DNA of 22,827 nt from Pseudomonadota bacterium (GTDB lineage: Bacteria > Pseudomonadota > Alphaproteobacteria > Rhizobiales > Beijerinckiaceae). The stretch lies in assembly GCA_023393655.1 (NCBI GenBank), contig JAEWKP010000115.1, positions 1-22,827 on the forward strand. Reading direction: 5' to 3'. Shown piece after piece: positions 1-6,843 of the stretch (position 1 is the first letter of the stretch; each line of letters opens with the position of its first letter). The position numbers and the translations under genes are program-made. The notes beneath the pieces are model-generated. The model was given only the letters and a program-made list of their open reading frames with translations, was not told the origin of the DNA and searched no databases.

Positions 1-183
1 GTCGTGATCACCGAGACCGTGTTCAACATCCCCGGCATCGGCCGCCTCGTCGTCGACGCGATCTCGAAGCGCGATTATCCGATCATCCAGGGCGTGATCC
101 TGGTCTTTTCAGGCATCTATGTGCTGATCAACCTCGCGGTCGACCTCTCCTATTCGCTCATCGATCCCCGTATCCGGCATTGA
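1..183 (+). CDS. ABC transporter permease, DppB-like (3' end only)
   Basis: This is the last 60 codons of an inner-membrane permease of the dipeptide/oligopeptide/nickel (DppB/OppB) family; the start lies upstream of the window. The visible part has the family's C-terminal signature: a TETVFNIPGIGRL-type segment, the RDYPIIQG loop, a final hydrophobic helix (VILVFSGIYVLINLAV) and the DPRIR tail. The same landmarks occur in the complete paralogue at 8414-9349 (TVFALPGLGSLF, RDYPMIQG, DPRIRLD). It is followed after 13 nt by the partner permease, so the two are co-transcribed. Together they should form the membrane channel of an importer whose binding protein and ATPases, if adjacent, lie to the left of the window. 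The family is clear; the substrate cannot be read from this fragment. Confidence 0.93.
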   Translation, partial: VVITETVFNIPGIGRLVVDAISKRDYPIIQGVILVFSGIYVLINLAVDLSYSLIDPRIRH

Positions 184-196
184 GGAGGCGAGACCG

Positions 197-1078
197 ATGA
201 CCGCAATCGATACCTCGACCGTCCCTGCGCCCGCCCCGGGCAACCGTCTGGTTCGCTTCGGCCGGTTCGCGCGCCGCAACCCGACCATGCTGATCGGGGG
301 CGCCATCCTGATCTTCTTCGTCATCGTCGCGATCATCGCGCCGCTGATCGCCGGCGATCCGATGCTGAAGCTGCCGACGCGGCGCCTGCAGCCGCCCTCG
401 CCTGAATTGCGCTTCGGCACAGACCAGCTCGGCCAGGACGTCTTCGCGCGCACCGTCTACGGCGCCCGTGTCTCGCTGATCGTGGGCCTGAGTGTCGCGA
501 CGATCTCGATCCTGATCGGCCTGACGATCGGGCTCTTCGCCGGCTATTATCGCCGCTTCGACGCCATCGTCATGCGCCTGATGGACGGGCTGATGGCGAT
601 CCCCGCGATCCTGCTGGCCATCGCCATGGTGTCCCTGAACCAGGGCAGCATCGGCATCGTCATCGCGGCGATCTCGATTCCGGAGCTGCCGCGCGTCGTC
701 CGGCTCGTCCGCTCGATCGTGCTCAGCGTCAAGGAACTGCCCTTCGTCGAGGCGGCGCGCGCCTGCGGCGCCAAGACACCGCGCATCCTGTTCCGGCACA
801 TCATGCCGAGCACGATCGCGCCGCTGATCGTGCAGGCGACCTATATCTGCGCCTCGGCGATCCTGGTGGAGGCCTCGCTCTCCTTCCTCGGCGCCGGCGT
901 GCCGCCGGAGGTGCCGAGCTGGGGCAACATGATCGCATCGAGCCGGCTCTATCTCGCCCGCGCGCCCTGGACGATCTTCTGCCCGGCGATCGCGCTCGCG
1001 CTGGTCGTGCTGGCGGTGAACCTGCTCGGCGATGGCCTGCGGGACCGTCTCGATCCGCGCCTGTCGCGACGGCTGTAG
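197..1078 (+). CDS. ABC transporter permease, DppC-like
   Basis: This is a complete 293-residue inner-membrane permease of the DppC/OppC family, partner of the truncated DppB-like gene just upstream. A strong Shine-Dalgarno sequence, GAGGAGG at 182-188, lies 8 nt before the ATG. Residues 30-52 form the first membrane helix. The family hallmark FGTDQLGQDVFAR follows at 73-85. The EAA loop that docks the ATPase is at about 181-211 (LPFVEAARACGAKTPRIL, then HIMPSTIAPL). A late SFLGAGVPPEVPSWG segment is also typical of DppC. Only 13 nt separate it from the preceding stop, so the two are one transcription unit. The likely substrate class is a short peptide or amino-acid derivative, inferred from the family only. 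No ATP-binding subunit follows; the next gene encodes a PLP enzyme. Confidence 0.95.
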   Translation: MTAIDTSTVPAPAPGNRLVRFGRFARRNPTMLIGGAILIFFVIVAIIAPLIAGDPMLKLPTRRLQPPSPELRFGTDQLGQDVFARTVYGARVSLIVGLSVATISILIGLTIGLFAGYYRRFDAIVMRLMDGLMAIPAILLAIAMVSLNQGSIGIVIAAISIPELPRVVRLVRSIVLSVKELPFVEAARACGAKTPRILFRHIMPSTIAPLIVQATYICASAILVEASLSFLGAGVPPEVPSWGNMIASSRLYLARAPWTIFCPAIALALVVLAVNLLGDGLRDRLDPRLSRRL

Positions 1079-1096
1079 GCTTAAGCCCCGACTGCA

Positions 1097-1124
1097 CGCC
1101 GGGCATGCATTTGCACGCCCGGCG
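1097..1124. other. Inverted repeat after DppC-like gene
   Basis: An 8-bp perfect inverted repeat, CGCCGGGC (1097-1104) and GCCCGGCG (1117-1124), encloses a 12-nt loop. It lies 18 nt after the permease stop and 66 nt before the preferred start of the PLP enzyme gene. No T-run follows, so it is not a classical terminator. It may be an intercistronic RNA hairpin that separates expression of the two genes, or it may be incidental in such GC-rich DNA. Confidence 0.35.
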
Positions 1125-1190
1125 AATCTCCGGTGCCGCGCTATGCTGCCCTCGCCATCGATGGCGATAAGAAGCTGGGAGCCGGCCGGG

Positions 1191-2192
1191 ATGAACCAAC
1201 GTGAAACGATCAGACTGGCGCTGCTGCCGACACCTTTCGAGCAGCTGCCTCGCCTGTCGCAGGCGCTCGCCCGTAACGGCGCAGGTCCATCGATCTGGAT
1301 GAAGCGCGACGACTGCACCGGTTTCGCCGGCGGCGGCAACAAGGTGCGCAAACTCGAATATCTCGTCGCAGAGGCGCTGAAGCAGGGCGCCGATACGCTG
1401 GTCACGATGGGCGCGATCCAGTCGAACCATGCCCGCCAGACCGCCGCCGCAGCCGCCCGCAACGGCCTCGCCTGCGTGCTGCTCTTGACCGATTCGGTGG
1501 CGAATCGCAGCGAATCCTACCGGACCAACGGCAACTGGCTGCTCGATCGGATTTTTGGCGCCGAGATCCGCCTGCTTCCGGCCGGTGGCGATGCGACCGT
1601 GATCGCAGACGAGGCTGTTGGCGGGCTGAAAGCGCAGGGGAAGCGCCCCTATTTCATCCCGGTCGGCGGCTCCAACGCGCTGGGCAGCCTCGCCTATCGC
1701 GACGCCCTTCTGGAATTGGCCGGGCAGGCCAAGACCGAAGGTGTCGGCATCGATCATATCGTCGTGCCGACAGGCAGCGGCGGCACCCATGCCGGCATCC
1801 TCGCCGGCGTCGAGGATGCCGGGCTCGGCTGCCGCGTGCAGGGCGTCAGCGTCTCCCGCTCGTCCGAGCAGGCGGGCGCCATCGTCTCCGGGCTGGTGAA
1901 TGACATCTACGCTCTGGAAGGCCGGCAACGGGGCCAGCAGGTCGCGCTTGAAATCGATGATTCGCAGGTCGGCCCCGGCTATGGCCAGCCGACACCCGCG
2001 ATGATCGAAGCCGTCGAGCTGGTGGCGCGGACAGAGGGCATCCTGCTCGATCCCGTCTATACCGGCAAGGCGATGGCCGGGCTCATCGCGTTGGTCCGCA
2101 GCGGCGCCATCGGCCCCGACGAGACCGTGCTGTTCTGGCATACCGGCGGCTCCCCGGGGCTCTACGCCTATCCGGAAGTCTTTCAGGGGTAG
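1191..2192 (+). CDS. D-cysteine desulfhydrase / ACC deaminase-family PLP enzyme
   Basis: This is a 333-residue fold-type II PLP enzyme, the usual length for D-cysteine desulfhydrase (DcyD), ACC deaminase and L-cysteate sulfo-lyase (CuyA). Visible motifs are KRDDCTGFAGGGNKVRKLEY with the predicted PLP-binding lysine at 51, QSNHARQ at 77-83 with Ser78, the glycine-rich phosphate loop GSGGTHAG, the DcyD-like stretch ILLDPVYTGKAMAGLI, and a C-terminal HTGGSPGLYAY. The ATG at 1191 is chosen because translation from it puts the lysine and serine at the standard 51/78 positions. In-frame starts at 1143 and 1161 are possible but would add a non-conserved leader. DcyD-type enzymes release H2S, ammonia and pyruvate from D-cysteine; CuyA acts on cysteate. 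The motifs do not settle the substrate, although the DPVYTGKAMAGLI and PVGGSNALG stretches favour DcyD. It sits 112 nt behind a peptide-type importer on the same strand. Confidence 0.85.
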   Translation: MNQRETIRLALLPTPFEQLPRLSQALARNGAGPSIWMKRDDCTGFAGGGNKVRKLEYLVAEALKQGADTLVTMGAIQSNHARQTAAAAARNGLACVLLLTDSVANRSESYRTNGNWLLDRIFGAEIRLLPAGGDATVIADEAVGGLKAQGKRPYFIPVGGSNALGSLAYRDALLELAGQAKTEGVGIDHIVVPTGSGGTHAGILAGVEDAGLGCRVQGVSVSRSSEQAGAIVSGLVNDIYALEGRQRGQQVALEIDDSQVGPGYGQPTPAMIEAVELVARTEGILLDPVYTGKAMAGLIALVRSGAIGPDETVLFWHTGGSPGLYAYPEVFQG

Positions 2193-2227
2193 AGGCGGCC
2201 GACGGAATCACTCCGCCGCATCGCTCC

Positions 2228-2257
2228 CGTCATGGTCGGGTTTGTCCCGACCATCCA
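2228..2257 (+). repeat. 30-bp hairpin repeat element, copy 1
   Basis: The core is a perfect 9-bp inverted repeat, ATGGTCGGG (2232-2240) and CCCGACCAT (2246-2254), with the 5-nt loop TTTGT. It is bordered by CGTC on the left and CCA on the right. The same outline occurs 33 bases later on the opposite strand with a different but still fully paired stem. I infer a dispersed palindromic (REP-like) element of the kind common between genes in Hyphomicrobiales. It could also act as a hairpin at the end of the upstream transcript, although no T-run follows. Confidence 0.6.
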
Positions 2258-2290
2258 CGCCTTCCCTCATAAAATGCCGTGTTCAAGACC

Positions 2291-2320
2291 TGGATGCTCG
2301 CCACAAGGGCGAGCATGACG
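2291..2320 (-). repeat. 30-bp hairpin repeat element, copy 2 (inverted)
   Basis: On the minus strand this unit reads CGTCATG, CTCGCC, CTTGT, GGCGAG, CATCCA. Copy 1 on the plus strand reads CGTCATG, GTCGGG, TTTGT, CCCGAC, CATCCA. The flanks and most of the loop match, while the stem has changed on both sides so that pairing is kept. Together the copies form a large inverted arrangement of about 93 bases. Confidence 0.6.
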
Positions 2321-2419
2321 GCACCCGATTCCGCGCCGTTTTGACCGGCTCTGAGCCCCACCAACGCGGTGTGGACAACGTCCCACAGACCGTTCGGGCG
2401 AGCCGCTTCGGGGCTCCGC

Positions 2420-2438
2420 TTTACACTCTGTTAACCAT
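2420..2438 (+). promoter_or_regulatory. Candidate CtrA-binding site upstream of minC
   Basis: The sequence TTTA (2420-2423), seven bases, then TTAACCAT (2431-2438) matches the alphaproteobacterial CtrA consensus TTAA-N7-TTAAC with one mismatch. It also contains the TTAACCAT half-site exactly. It lies about 47-65 bases before the chosen minC start, a plausible promoter position. CtrA control of min genes is known in Sinorhizobium meliloti. Binding here is inferred from the motif alone. Confidence 0.45.
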
Positions 2439-2484
2439 TCTCTCGATACACCGAAGCAACCGAAAATTTACCAAGATAACCGAC

Positions 2485-3207
2485 GTGTTAACTCAACCCC
2501 GGCCCATCCGCCTCAAGGGGCGGTCCTATCTTGCGCTGACGCTGACTCCGGAGCTGCCCTTCGAGGACTGGCTCGCGCGACTCGACGATCTCGCCTCGCG
2601 CTCCGCCGGGTTCTTCCTGCGGCGCCCCGTGGTGCTCGACATCACCGGGCTGGAGATCGACCGGGCGCAGCTTCGCACCTTCGTCAGCCAGCTCGGCACG
2701 CGCCAGGTGCGGATCATGGGCATCGAGGGCGCCTCGCCCGCCCTGCTCGGCTCGGACCTGCCGCCAGCAATGGCCGATGGGCGCCCGACTGCCGATTTCG
2801 AACCTCCGGCCGCTGCGACTGAGGTGACCGAGACGGCGACGGTCAGCGAGCCGGTCGTACCCGACCTGCCCAAGGCGGTTCCGTCGATCATCGTGACGCA
2901 GCCGGTGCGCTCGGGCCAGTCGCTGGTCTTCCTCGAAGGCGACGTCACCATAGTCGGCTCGGTCGCTTCCGGCGCCGAGATCGTCGCGGGCGGTTCGATC
3001 CATGTCTACGGCACCCTGCGCGGGCGGGCGATGGCCGGCACGATGGGCAACGGGGCGTCACGCATCTTCTGCCGCAAGCTCGAGGCCGAGCTGATCGCGA
3101 TCGACGGCTTCTACAAGACGGCCGAGGACATGGGCCCCGAATTCCGCGGCAAGCCCGTGCAGATCTGGCTCGACGGCGAAGCATTCAAGGTCGAAGCGCT
3201 CGCCTGA
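2485..3207 (+). CDS. minC: Septum site-determining protein MinC
   Basis: MinC blocks FtsZ polymerisation away from midcell; MinD brings it to the membrane. The GTG at 2485 gives a 240-residue protein, normal for MinC. Starts further upstream would add an unrelated leader that reads through the intergenic hairpin elements. The N-terminal FtsZ-inhibiting domain covers about residues 5-95 (RLKGRSYLALTL onward). A Pro/Glu/Thr-rich linker follows at about 95-137. The C-terminal beta-helix domain is at about 138-235, with the diagnostic GDVTIVGSVASGAEIVAGG, HVYGTLRGRAMAG and GFYK stretches. minD begins 34 nt after the stop. No strong ribosome binding site precedes the GTG, so the exact start is less certain than the identity. 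Confidence 0.95.
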   Translation: MLTQPRPIRLKGRSYLALTLTPELPFEDWLARLDDLASRSAGFFLRRPVVLDITGLEIDRAQLRTFVSQLGTRQVRIMGIEGASPALLGSDLPPAMADGRPTADFEPPAAATEVTETATVSEPVVPDLPKAVPSIIVTQPVRSGQSLVFLEGDVTIVGSVASGAEIVAGGSIHVYGTLRGRAMAGTMGNGASRIFCRKLEAELIAIDGFYKTAEDMGPEFRGKPVQIWLDGEAFKVEALA

Positions 3208-3241
3208 GGCGAAGGCATCAACAATCATCAAGGAGCGGTCA

Positions 3242-4057
3242 ATGGGCAAGGTCATCGTCGTCACATCGGGCAAGGGCGGCGTCGGCAAGACGACATCGTC
3301 GGCCGCGCTCGGCGCCGCGCTCGCCCAGGGCGGGGACAAGGTCGTGGTCGTCGATTTCGACGTCGGCCTGCGCAATCTCGACCTGGTCATGGGTGCCGAA
3401 CGGCGCGTGGTCTACGACCTCGTCAACGTCATCCAGGGCGAGGCCAAGCTCACCCAGGCGCTGATCCGCGACAAGCGGGTCGAGACGCTCTACCTGCTGC
3501 CGGCCTCGCAAACCCGCGACAAGGACAATCTGACTGCCAAGGGCGTCGAGGCTGTCATCGGCGCGCTCAAGACCTCCTTCGACTGGGTGATCTGCGACAG
3601 CCCGGCCGGCATCGAGCGCGGCGCGACGCTGGCCATGCGCCATGCCGATATCGCGATCGTCGTGACCAATCCGGAAGTGTCGTCGGTACGCGATTCCGAC
3701 CGGATCATCGGCCTGCTCGATTCCAAGACGCTCAAGGCCGAGAATGGCGAGCACATGGAGAAGCACCTGCTGCTCACCCGCTACGATCCGCTGCGGGCCG
3801 AGCGCGGCGACATGCTGAAGGTCGACGACGTTCTCGAAATCCTGTCGATCCCGCTGCTCGGCATCATTCCCGAGAGCATGGACGTGCTGCGCGCCTCCAA
3901 TATCGGCTCGCCGGTGACGCTGGCGGACCAGGGCAGCGCACCCTCCGTCGCCTATTTCGACGCCGTCCGCCGGCTCAAGGGCGAGGCTCTCCCCGTCTCG
4001 ATCCCCGGCGAGAAGCGCGGCTTCTTCGGCAAGTTCTTCGGAAGGAAGGCGGCATGA
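3242..4057 (+). CDS. minD: Septum site-determining ATPase MinD
   Basis: MinD is the membrane-associating ATPase that carries MinC and oscillates under MinE control. The 271-residue product has the deviant Walker A motif KGGVGKTT at 11-18 with both signature lysines (11 and 16). It also has the VVVVDFDVGLRNLDLVMG stretch near residues 35-52 and CDSPAGIERGA for Walker B and switch II. The C-terminus, EKRGFFGKFFGRKAA, is a basic amphipathic membrane-targeting helix. AAGGAG at 3230-3235 is a good ribosome binding site 6 nt before the ATG. It overlaps minE by 4 nt (ATGA), so the two are translationally coupled. Confidence 0.98.
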   Translation: MGKVIVVTSGKGGVGKTTSSAALGAALAQGGDKVVVVDFDVGLRNLDLVMGAERRVVYDLVNVIQGEAKLTQALIRDKRVETLYLLPASQTRDKDNLTAKGVEAVIGALKTSFDWVICDSPAGIERGATLAMRHADIAIVVTNPEVSSVRDSDRIIGLLDSKTLKAENGEHMEKHLLLTRYDPLRAERGDMLKVDDVLEILSIPLLGIIPESMDVLRASNIGSPVTLADQGSAPSVAYFDAVRRLKGEALPVSIPGEKRGFFGKFFGRKAA

Positions 4058-4320
4058 ACCTGCTTCGTCTCTTCTCCCGCCCCCGTTCCGCTCCGGCGGC
4101 CCGCGAAAGGCTGCAGGTGCTGCTCGCCCATGAGCGCGCGGCGACCGGCGGCGATGCCGACCTGCTCGGCAAGCTGCGCGACGAAATCCTGCGCGCGATC
4201 TCCAAGCATATGCAGATCGACGAGGACAAGGTCAGCGTCCGGATGGAGCGCGGCGCCCAGGTCTCGACCCTCGCCGTCGATATCGAAGTCCCGTTCGACG
4301 CCGGCAAGAAGGCGGCCTGA
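4054..4320 (+). CDS. minE: Cell division topological specificity factor MinE
   Basis: MinE stimulates MinD ATPase activity and gives the Min system its spatial pattern. The 88-residue length is standard. The N-terminal MNLLRLFSR segment is the membrane-binding helix. RLQVLLAHERA at about 19-30 is the MinD-contacting stretch. The remainder, including LRDEILRAISKHMQIDEDKVSVRMER, is the dimerisation domain. The start codon overlaps the minD stop as ATGA. The gene ends 15 nt before a convergent gene, with no obvious terminator hairpin between them. Confidence 0.97.
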   Translation: MNLLRLFSRPRSAPAARERLQVLLAHERAATGGDADLLGKLRDEILRAISKHMQIDEDKVSVRMERGAQVSTLAVDIEVPFDAGKKAA

Positions 4321-4335
4321 CCGCCGGATATTCCA

Positions 4336-4869
4336 TCAGGCGCGCGGCGCTCCGTTCGTCGCGCGCCTGATGATCTCGTCGACCTCGTCACGATCAATAC
4401 GGCGGTGTGCGGACAATCGCCGGGCGATGGCCGCCTGGGCCGCCAGCATCGGCGGCCGGTAGAGGATGGCCGTGGCCGCCGTCACGCAACGGGCTCGCAA
4501 CGCGGCCTCGTCCTGCGGCCGCAGAAGCGCGATATAGGGGGTCATCTGCCGGAGATCGTCCTCATGCGAGGCGATCGCACCCGGATACCATTTCAGCCCC
4601 TCCTCGTTCCAATAGATCATCTCACCGCAATAGCCGGCGGAGAGGATGATGATCTCGATCTCGGCCCTCTGGCGATCGACCGGATAGTCGGCCTGAAATC
4701 CGCGCTTGTAGGGCTCGAAACAGGTCTCGCCAGAAAAGCCATAAGGCGGGCGCAGCCAGGCATGGGTGATGTGGCGCCGATGATGCCAGCCGACGACGAT
4801 ATGACCGGCCTCATGAAAGGCGCAGGCATCGCGCCGGATATCGGCCGGGATGTCGCTGAGAATCGGCAT
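4336..4869 (-). CDS. Stand-alone M41 (FtsH-like) zinc peptidase domain protein
   Basis: This 177-residue protein looks like the FtsH/M41 peptidase domain without the AAA ATPase or membrane parts. The zinc motif is HEAGH at 19-23, inside AFHEAGHIVVGWHHRR. A downstream LSAGYCGEMIY (76-86) recalls the GGRAAEE helix of FtsH. SHEDDLRQMT (101-110) aligns with the FtsH SNDLEQAT stretch, whose aspartate is the third zinc ligand, making Asp105 the candidate. There is no signal peptide or membrane helix, so it should be cytoplasmic. It is convergent with minCDE and 78 nt beyond the LysR gene at 4948-5856 on the same strand. The metallopeptidase fold is fairly sure; actual protease activity and substrate are unknown. 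Confidence 0.75.
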   Translation of the reverse strand: MPILSDIPADIRRDACAFHEAGHIVVGWHHRRHITHAWLRPPYGFSGETCFEPYKRGFQADYPVDRQRAEIEIIILSAGYCGEMIYWNEEGLKWYPGAIASHEDDLRQMTPYIALLRPQDEAALRARCVTAATAILYRPPMLAAQAAIARRLSAHRRIDRDEVDEIIRRATNGAPRA

Positions 4870-4940
4870 TGCGACTGACTGTCACCGGCGGCGCCTTCTG
4901 CGCAACCGAAAGAACGCCGATCGCACGAGAGGATCGGCCG

Positions 4941-4957
4941 GGCGCCCCTAAGGCGCC
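4941..4957 (-). terminator. Weak hairpin overlapping the LysR gene stop
   Basis: GGCGCC (4941-4946) and GGCGCC (4952-4957) pair across a 5-nt loop that holds the TAG stop of the upstream regulator gene. The stem is only 6 bp and no T-run follows on the minus strand. It is at best a weak transcript-end or intercistronic structure. Confidence 0.25.
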
Positions 4958-5856
4958 GCATCCGGAACGGGCCCATTGCCGTGGCTCTCGACCAGGATCT
5001 CGACGAAGCGCGCTGCAAGGCGGGCCAAGGGGCGGCTCCGTACCGTCATCAGGCAGATGGTGATCGGCAGTTCCGGCGTCACATCCAGCCTGACCAGCCC
5101 CTCGAAGCGCTGGGCCTGGGTCAGCAGGCTGTCGATGAGGATGACATCGCCCTGGCGCGCCAGCAGATGGGCAGCGGAGATGCTGTAGGGTACCGTCATG
5201 AACGGCGCGTAGTCGAGACCAGCCTGTTCATGGGCGCGCGCGATCAGCCATCCCAGCGGTGATTTCTCGCGATCGAAGCAGATCAGCCGCCGGTCCTTGA
5301 GCTCGGGCAAGCTGACCCGGCCGCGACGCGCCAGCGGATCGTCCTCGCGAACGAGGGCGATGATCGAGGCCTGGGCGAACGGCGTCAGGGCGATGTCGTC
5401 GGTGACGCGGGGCGAGAACATCACGCCGAGATCGGCCGCGCCCTTCGACAGTTCGGTCGGCGCATCGCCCATGATCAATTCGATGCGGGCCCGGGGATAT
5501 TCCGTCACCAGCCGCCTGATCGCCTGCGCGATCAGCCCCTGGCCGATGCTGGGCGTCGAAGCGATCCGCAGCGGCAAAGCGCGCCCGGACCGTAGATCGC
5601 CGACGGCTTCGCGCAAGATGTGCCATTCGTCCTCGACATGGCCCAACGCCGACATCAGGCCGCGGGCCTGAGGACGCAGGACGAGGCGACCATCGCTGCG
5701 ACCGAAGACCGGGATGCCGAGCGTCGCCTCGCTGCGGGCAATGATCTTGCTGACCGCCGATTGCGTCAGATGGAGCTGGCGCGCGGCCTCGACAGTGGTG
5801 CCGCAACGCTCAACCGCGCGCAGCACTGTCGCGTGAGACGGCGTCAATGCCTTCAT
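4948..5856 (-). CDS. LysR-type transcriptional regulator (second of a coupled pair)
   Basis: This is a 302-residue LysR-family DNA-binding regulator. The winged helix-turn-helix is at about residues 5-63 (VERCGTTVEAARQLHLTQSAVSKIIARSEATLG, FGRSDGRLVLRPQA). A linker helix and the periplasmic-binding-like effector domain follow from about 92 to 295 (LRIASTPSIGQGLIAQAIRRL, GAADLGVMFSP, ISAAHLLARQGDVILID). The ATG overlaps the stop of the preceding regulator gene by 4 nt (ATGA, 5853-5856), so its translation is probably coupled. Both regulators are divergent from the peptide-importer operon at 6844-11125, the most likely target by position. The effector is not identifiable. Confidence 0.93.
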   Translation of the reverse strand: MKALTPSHATVLRAVERCGTTVEAARQLHLTQSAVSKIIARSEATLGIPVFGRSDGRLVLRPQARGLMSALGHVEDEWHILREAVGDLRSGRALPLRIASTPSIGQGLIAQAIRRLVTEYPRARIELIMGDAPTELSKGAADLGVMFSPRVTDDIALTPFAQASIIALVREDDPLARRGRVSLPELKDRRLICFDREKSPLGWLIARAHEQAGLDYAPFMTVPYSISAAHLLARQGDVILIDSLLTQAQRFEGLVRLDVTPELPITICLMTVRSRPLARLAARFVEILVESHGNGPVPDAAP

Positions 5857-6728
5857 GCGCCATCTCCCACGAGGTGCTCGAGCAAAACATGCGCGGCAGG
5901 GTCGAGCGGTGCGCCATCGCGATGATGCGCGAAGGCGGTGACCAGGGGGCTATCGTCGAGCGGGCGGACCGCGAGCCCCTGCGTCAGACCGCTGCTGATG
6001 ACGAAACCGTCGACAACCGCGATGCCGACGCCTTCGCGCGCCAGATGGCAGGCGGTGTCAGTATGACGGACGGTGATCGCGATCCTGTCGGACAGGCCGA
6101 TCCGGCCCAGCGCGTCCTGAAAGCTGTCGGCCAGGCTGATGCCATCGGGCCCATAGCTGATCAGGCGCTGGCCTTCGAGATTGTCGCGCGCCAGTCTGTC
6201 ATGGCCGGCCAGCGGATGAGCCTCGTCGAGCACGCAGACCAGCGGGCTGCAGCGCAGCACGATGTCGCACAATCCTTCGGTCGCCATCGGGCCGTAGGAA
6301 ATCGCGAGATCGACTTCATTGGCGCTGAGGTGGTCGCGGACGTGGTCGAACATCACCTCGACGGCGGCCCGATCGGCCAGGTCACGGCGCGCGCCGGCGA
6401 TGGCCGGCGGCAGGATGCTGTGCGCCAACCCCGGCACGGTCGCGATCCGCAGGCGGTCGGCCATGCCGACGCGGATCATGTCGGCTTCGTGGTGCGCCCG
6501 GCGCAGAGCCCCGAAGGCCGGGCGCGCGAGCCGGTTCAGCTCCAGCGCCTCGGGAGTCGGCGTCAGCCGACCCTGGACGATGGCGACGAGGCTGAGATCG
6601 AGTTCCCTTTCGGCAAGACGCAATGCCTTGATCACGGCCGACTGGCTGACACCGAGGGCCTGCGCCGCTTCACCGGTGCCGCCCAGCCGAACGAAGGCAT
6701 CGATCACCTGCAGCGCACCGAGCCTCAT
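5853..6728 (-). CDS. LysR-type transcriptional regulator (first of a coupled pair)
   Basis: This 291-residue LysR-family regulator has its helix-turn-helix near residues 5-60 (VRLGGTGEAAQALGVSQSAVIKALRLAERELD) and an effector-binding domain from about 92 onward (LRIATVPGLAHSILPPAI, NEVDLAISYGP, CHLAREGVGIAVVDGFV). It is divergently arranged from the substrate-binding protein gene, with 115 bases between the two starts. That is the classic layout in which a LysR protein controls itself and its neighbour. The second LysR gene follows with a 4-nt overlap. The two proteins share the fold but are clearly different in sequence, so this is not a recent duplication. Confidence 0.93.
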   Translation of the reverse strand: MRLGALQVIDAFVRLGGTGEAAQALGVSQSAVIKALRLAERELDLSLVAIVQGRLTPTPEALELNRLARPAFGALRRAHHEADMIRVGMADRLRIATVPGLAHSILPPAIAGARRDLADRAAVEVMFDHVRDHLSANEVDLAISYGPMATEGLCDIVLRCSPLVCVLDEAHPLAGHDRLARDNLEGQRLISYGPDGISLADSFQDALGRIGLSDRIAITVRHTDTACHLAREGVGIAVVDGFVISSGLTQGLAVRPLDDSPLVTAFAHHRDGAPLDPAAHVLLEHLVGDGA

Positions 6729-6741
6729 CCAGACTATTCCG

Positions 6742-6774
6742 TTTGGTTGATAAACTTGCCAAATGTTTCATTTG
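6742..6774. promoter_or_regulatory. Candidate LysR operator in the divergent promoter region
   Basis: The 115-base gap between the divergent LysR and binding-protein genes carries a perfect dyad, CAAATG-TTT-CATTTG (6760-6774). Partly overlapping it is TTTGG (6742-6746) paired with CCAAA (6759-6763). The stretch is richer in A/T than the coding DNA around it. It lies 32-46 bases before the regulator start and 70-84 bases before the importer start, suitable for control of both. No convincing -35/-10 pair was recognised. Confidence 0.5.
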
Positions 6775-6843
6775 CGAGACTAGGCGCGCTCGTGGAAGGT
6801 TGCAAGCTGCCGCCGGCAGAGCGGCCAAGATCAGGGGATCTCC

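Larger units (their letters stand above)
2193..2484. other. Intergenic region before minC
   Basis: This 292-base gap is not coding by my reading. The minC frame is open back to 2242, but the extension looks nothing like MinC and runs through hairpin elements. The gap holds two related 30-base elements in inverted orientation (2228-2257 and 2291-2320) and a CtrA-like site at 2420-2438. From about 2420 to 2490 it is clearly richer in A/T than its surroundings, as expected for the promoter region of the min genes. Confidence 0.7.

Noticed and set aside
158..1462. Long minus-strand open frame opposite the DppC-like gene and the start of the PLP enzyme gene
   Set aside because: Low-complexity Arg/Asp/Ala-rich translation with no recognisable domain; both opposite-strand genes have clear family motifs. 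A typical GC-rich antisense frame.
801..2141. 446-codon minus-strand open frame opposite the PLP enzyme
   Set aside because: Overlaps a well-conserved enzyme gene and shows no family features.
2242..2484. Upstream in-frame extension of minC
   Set aside because: Would add about 81 residues unlike MinC and would translate the hairpin repeats; the GTG at 2485 gives the normal length.
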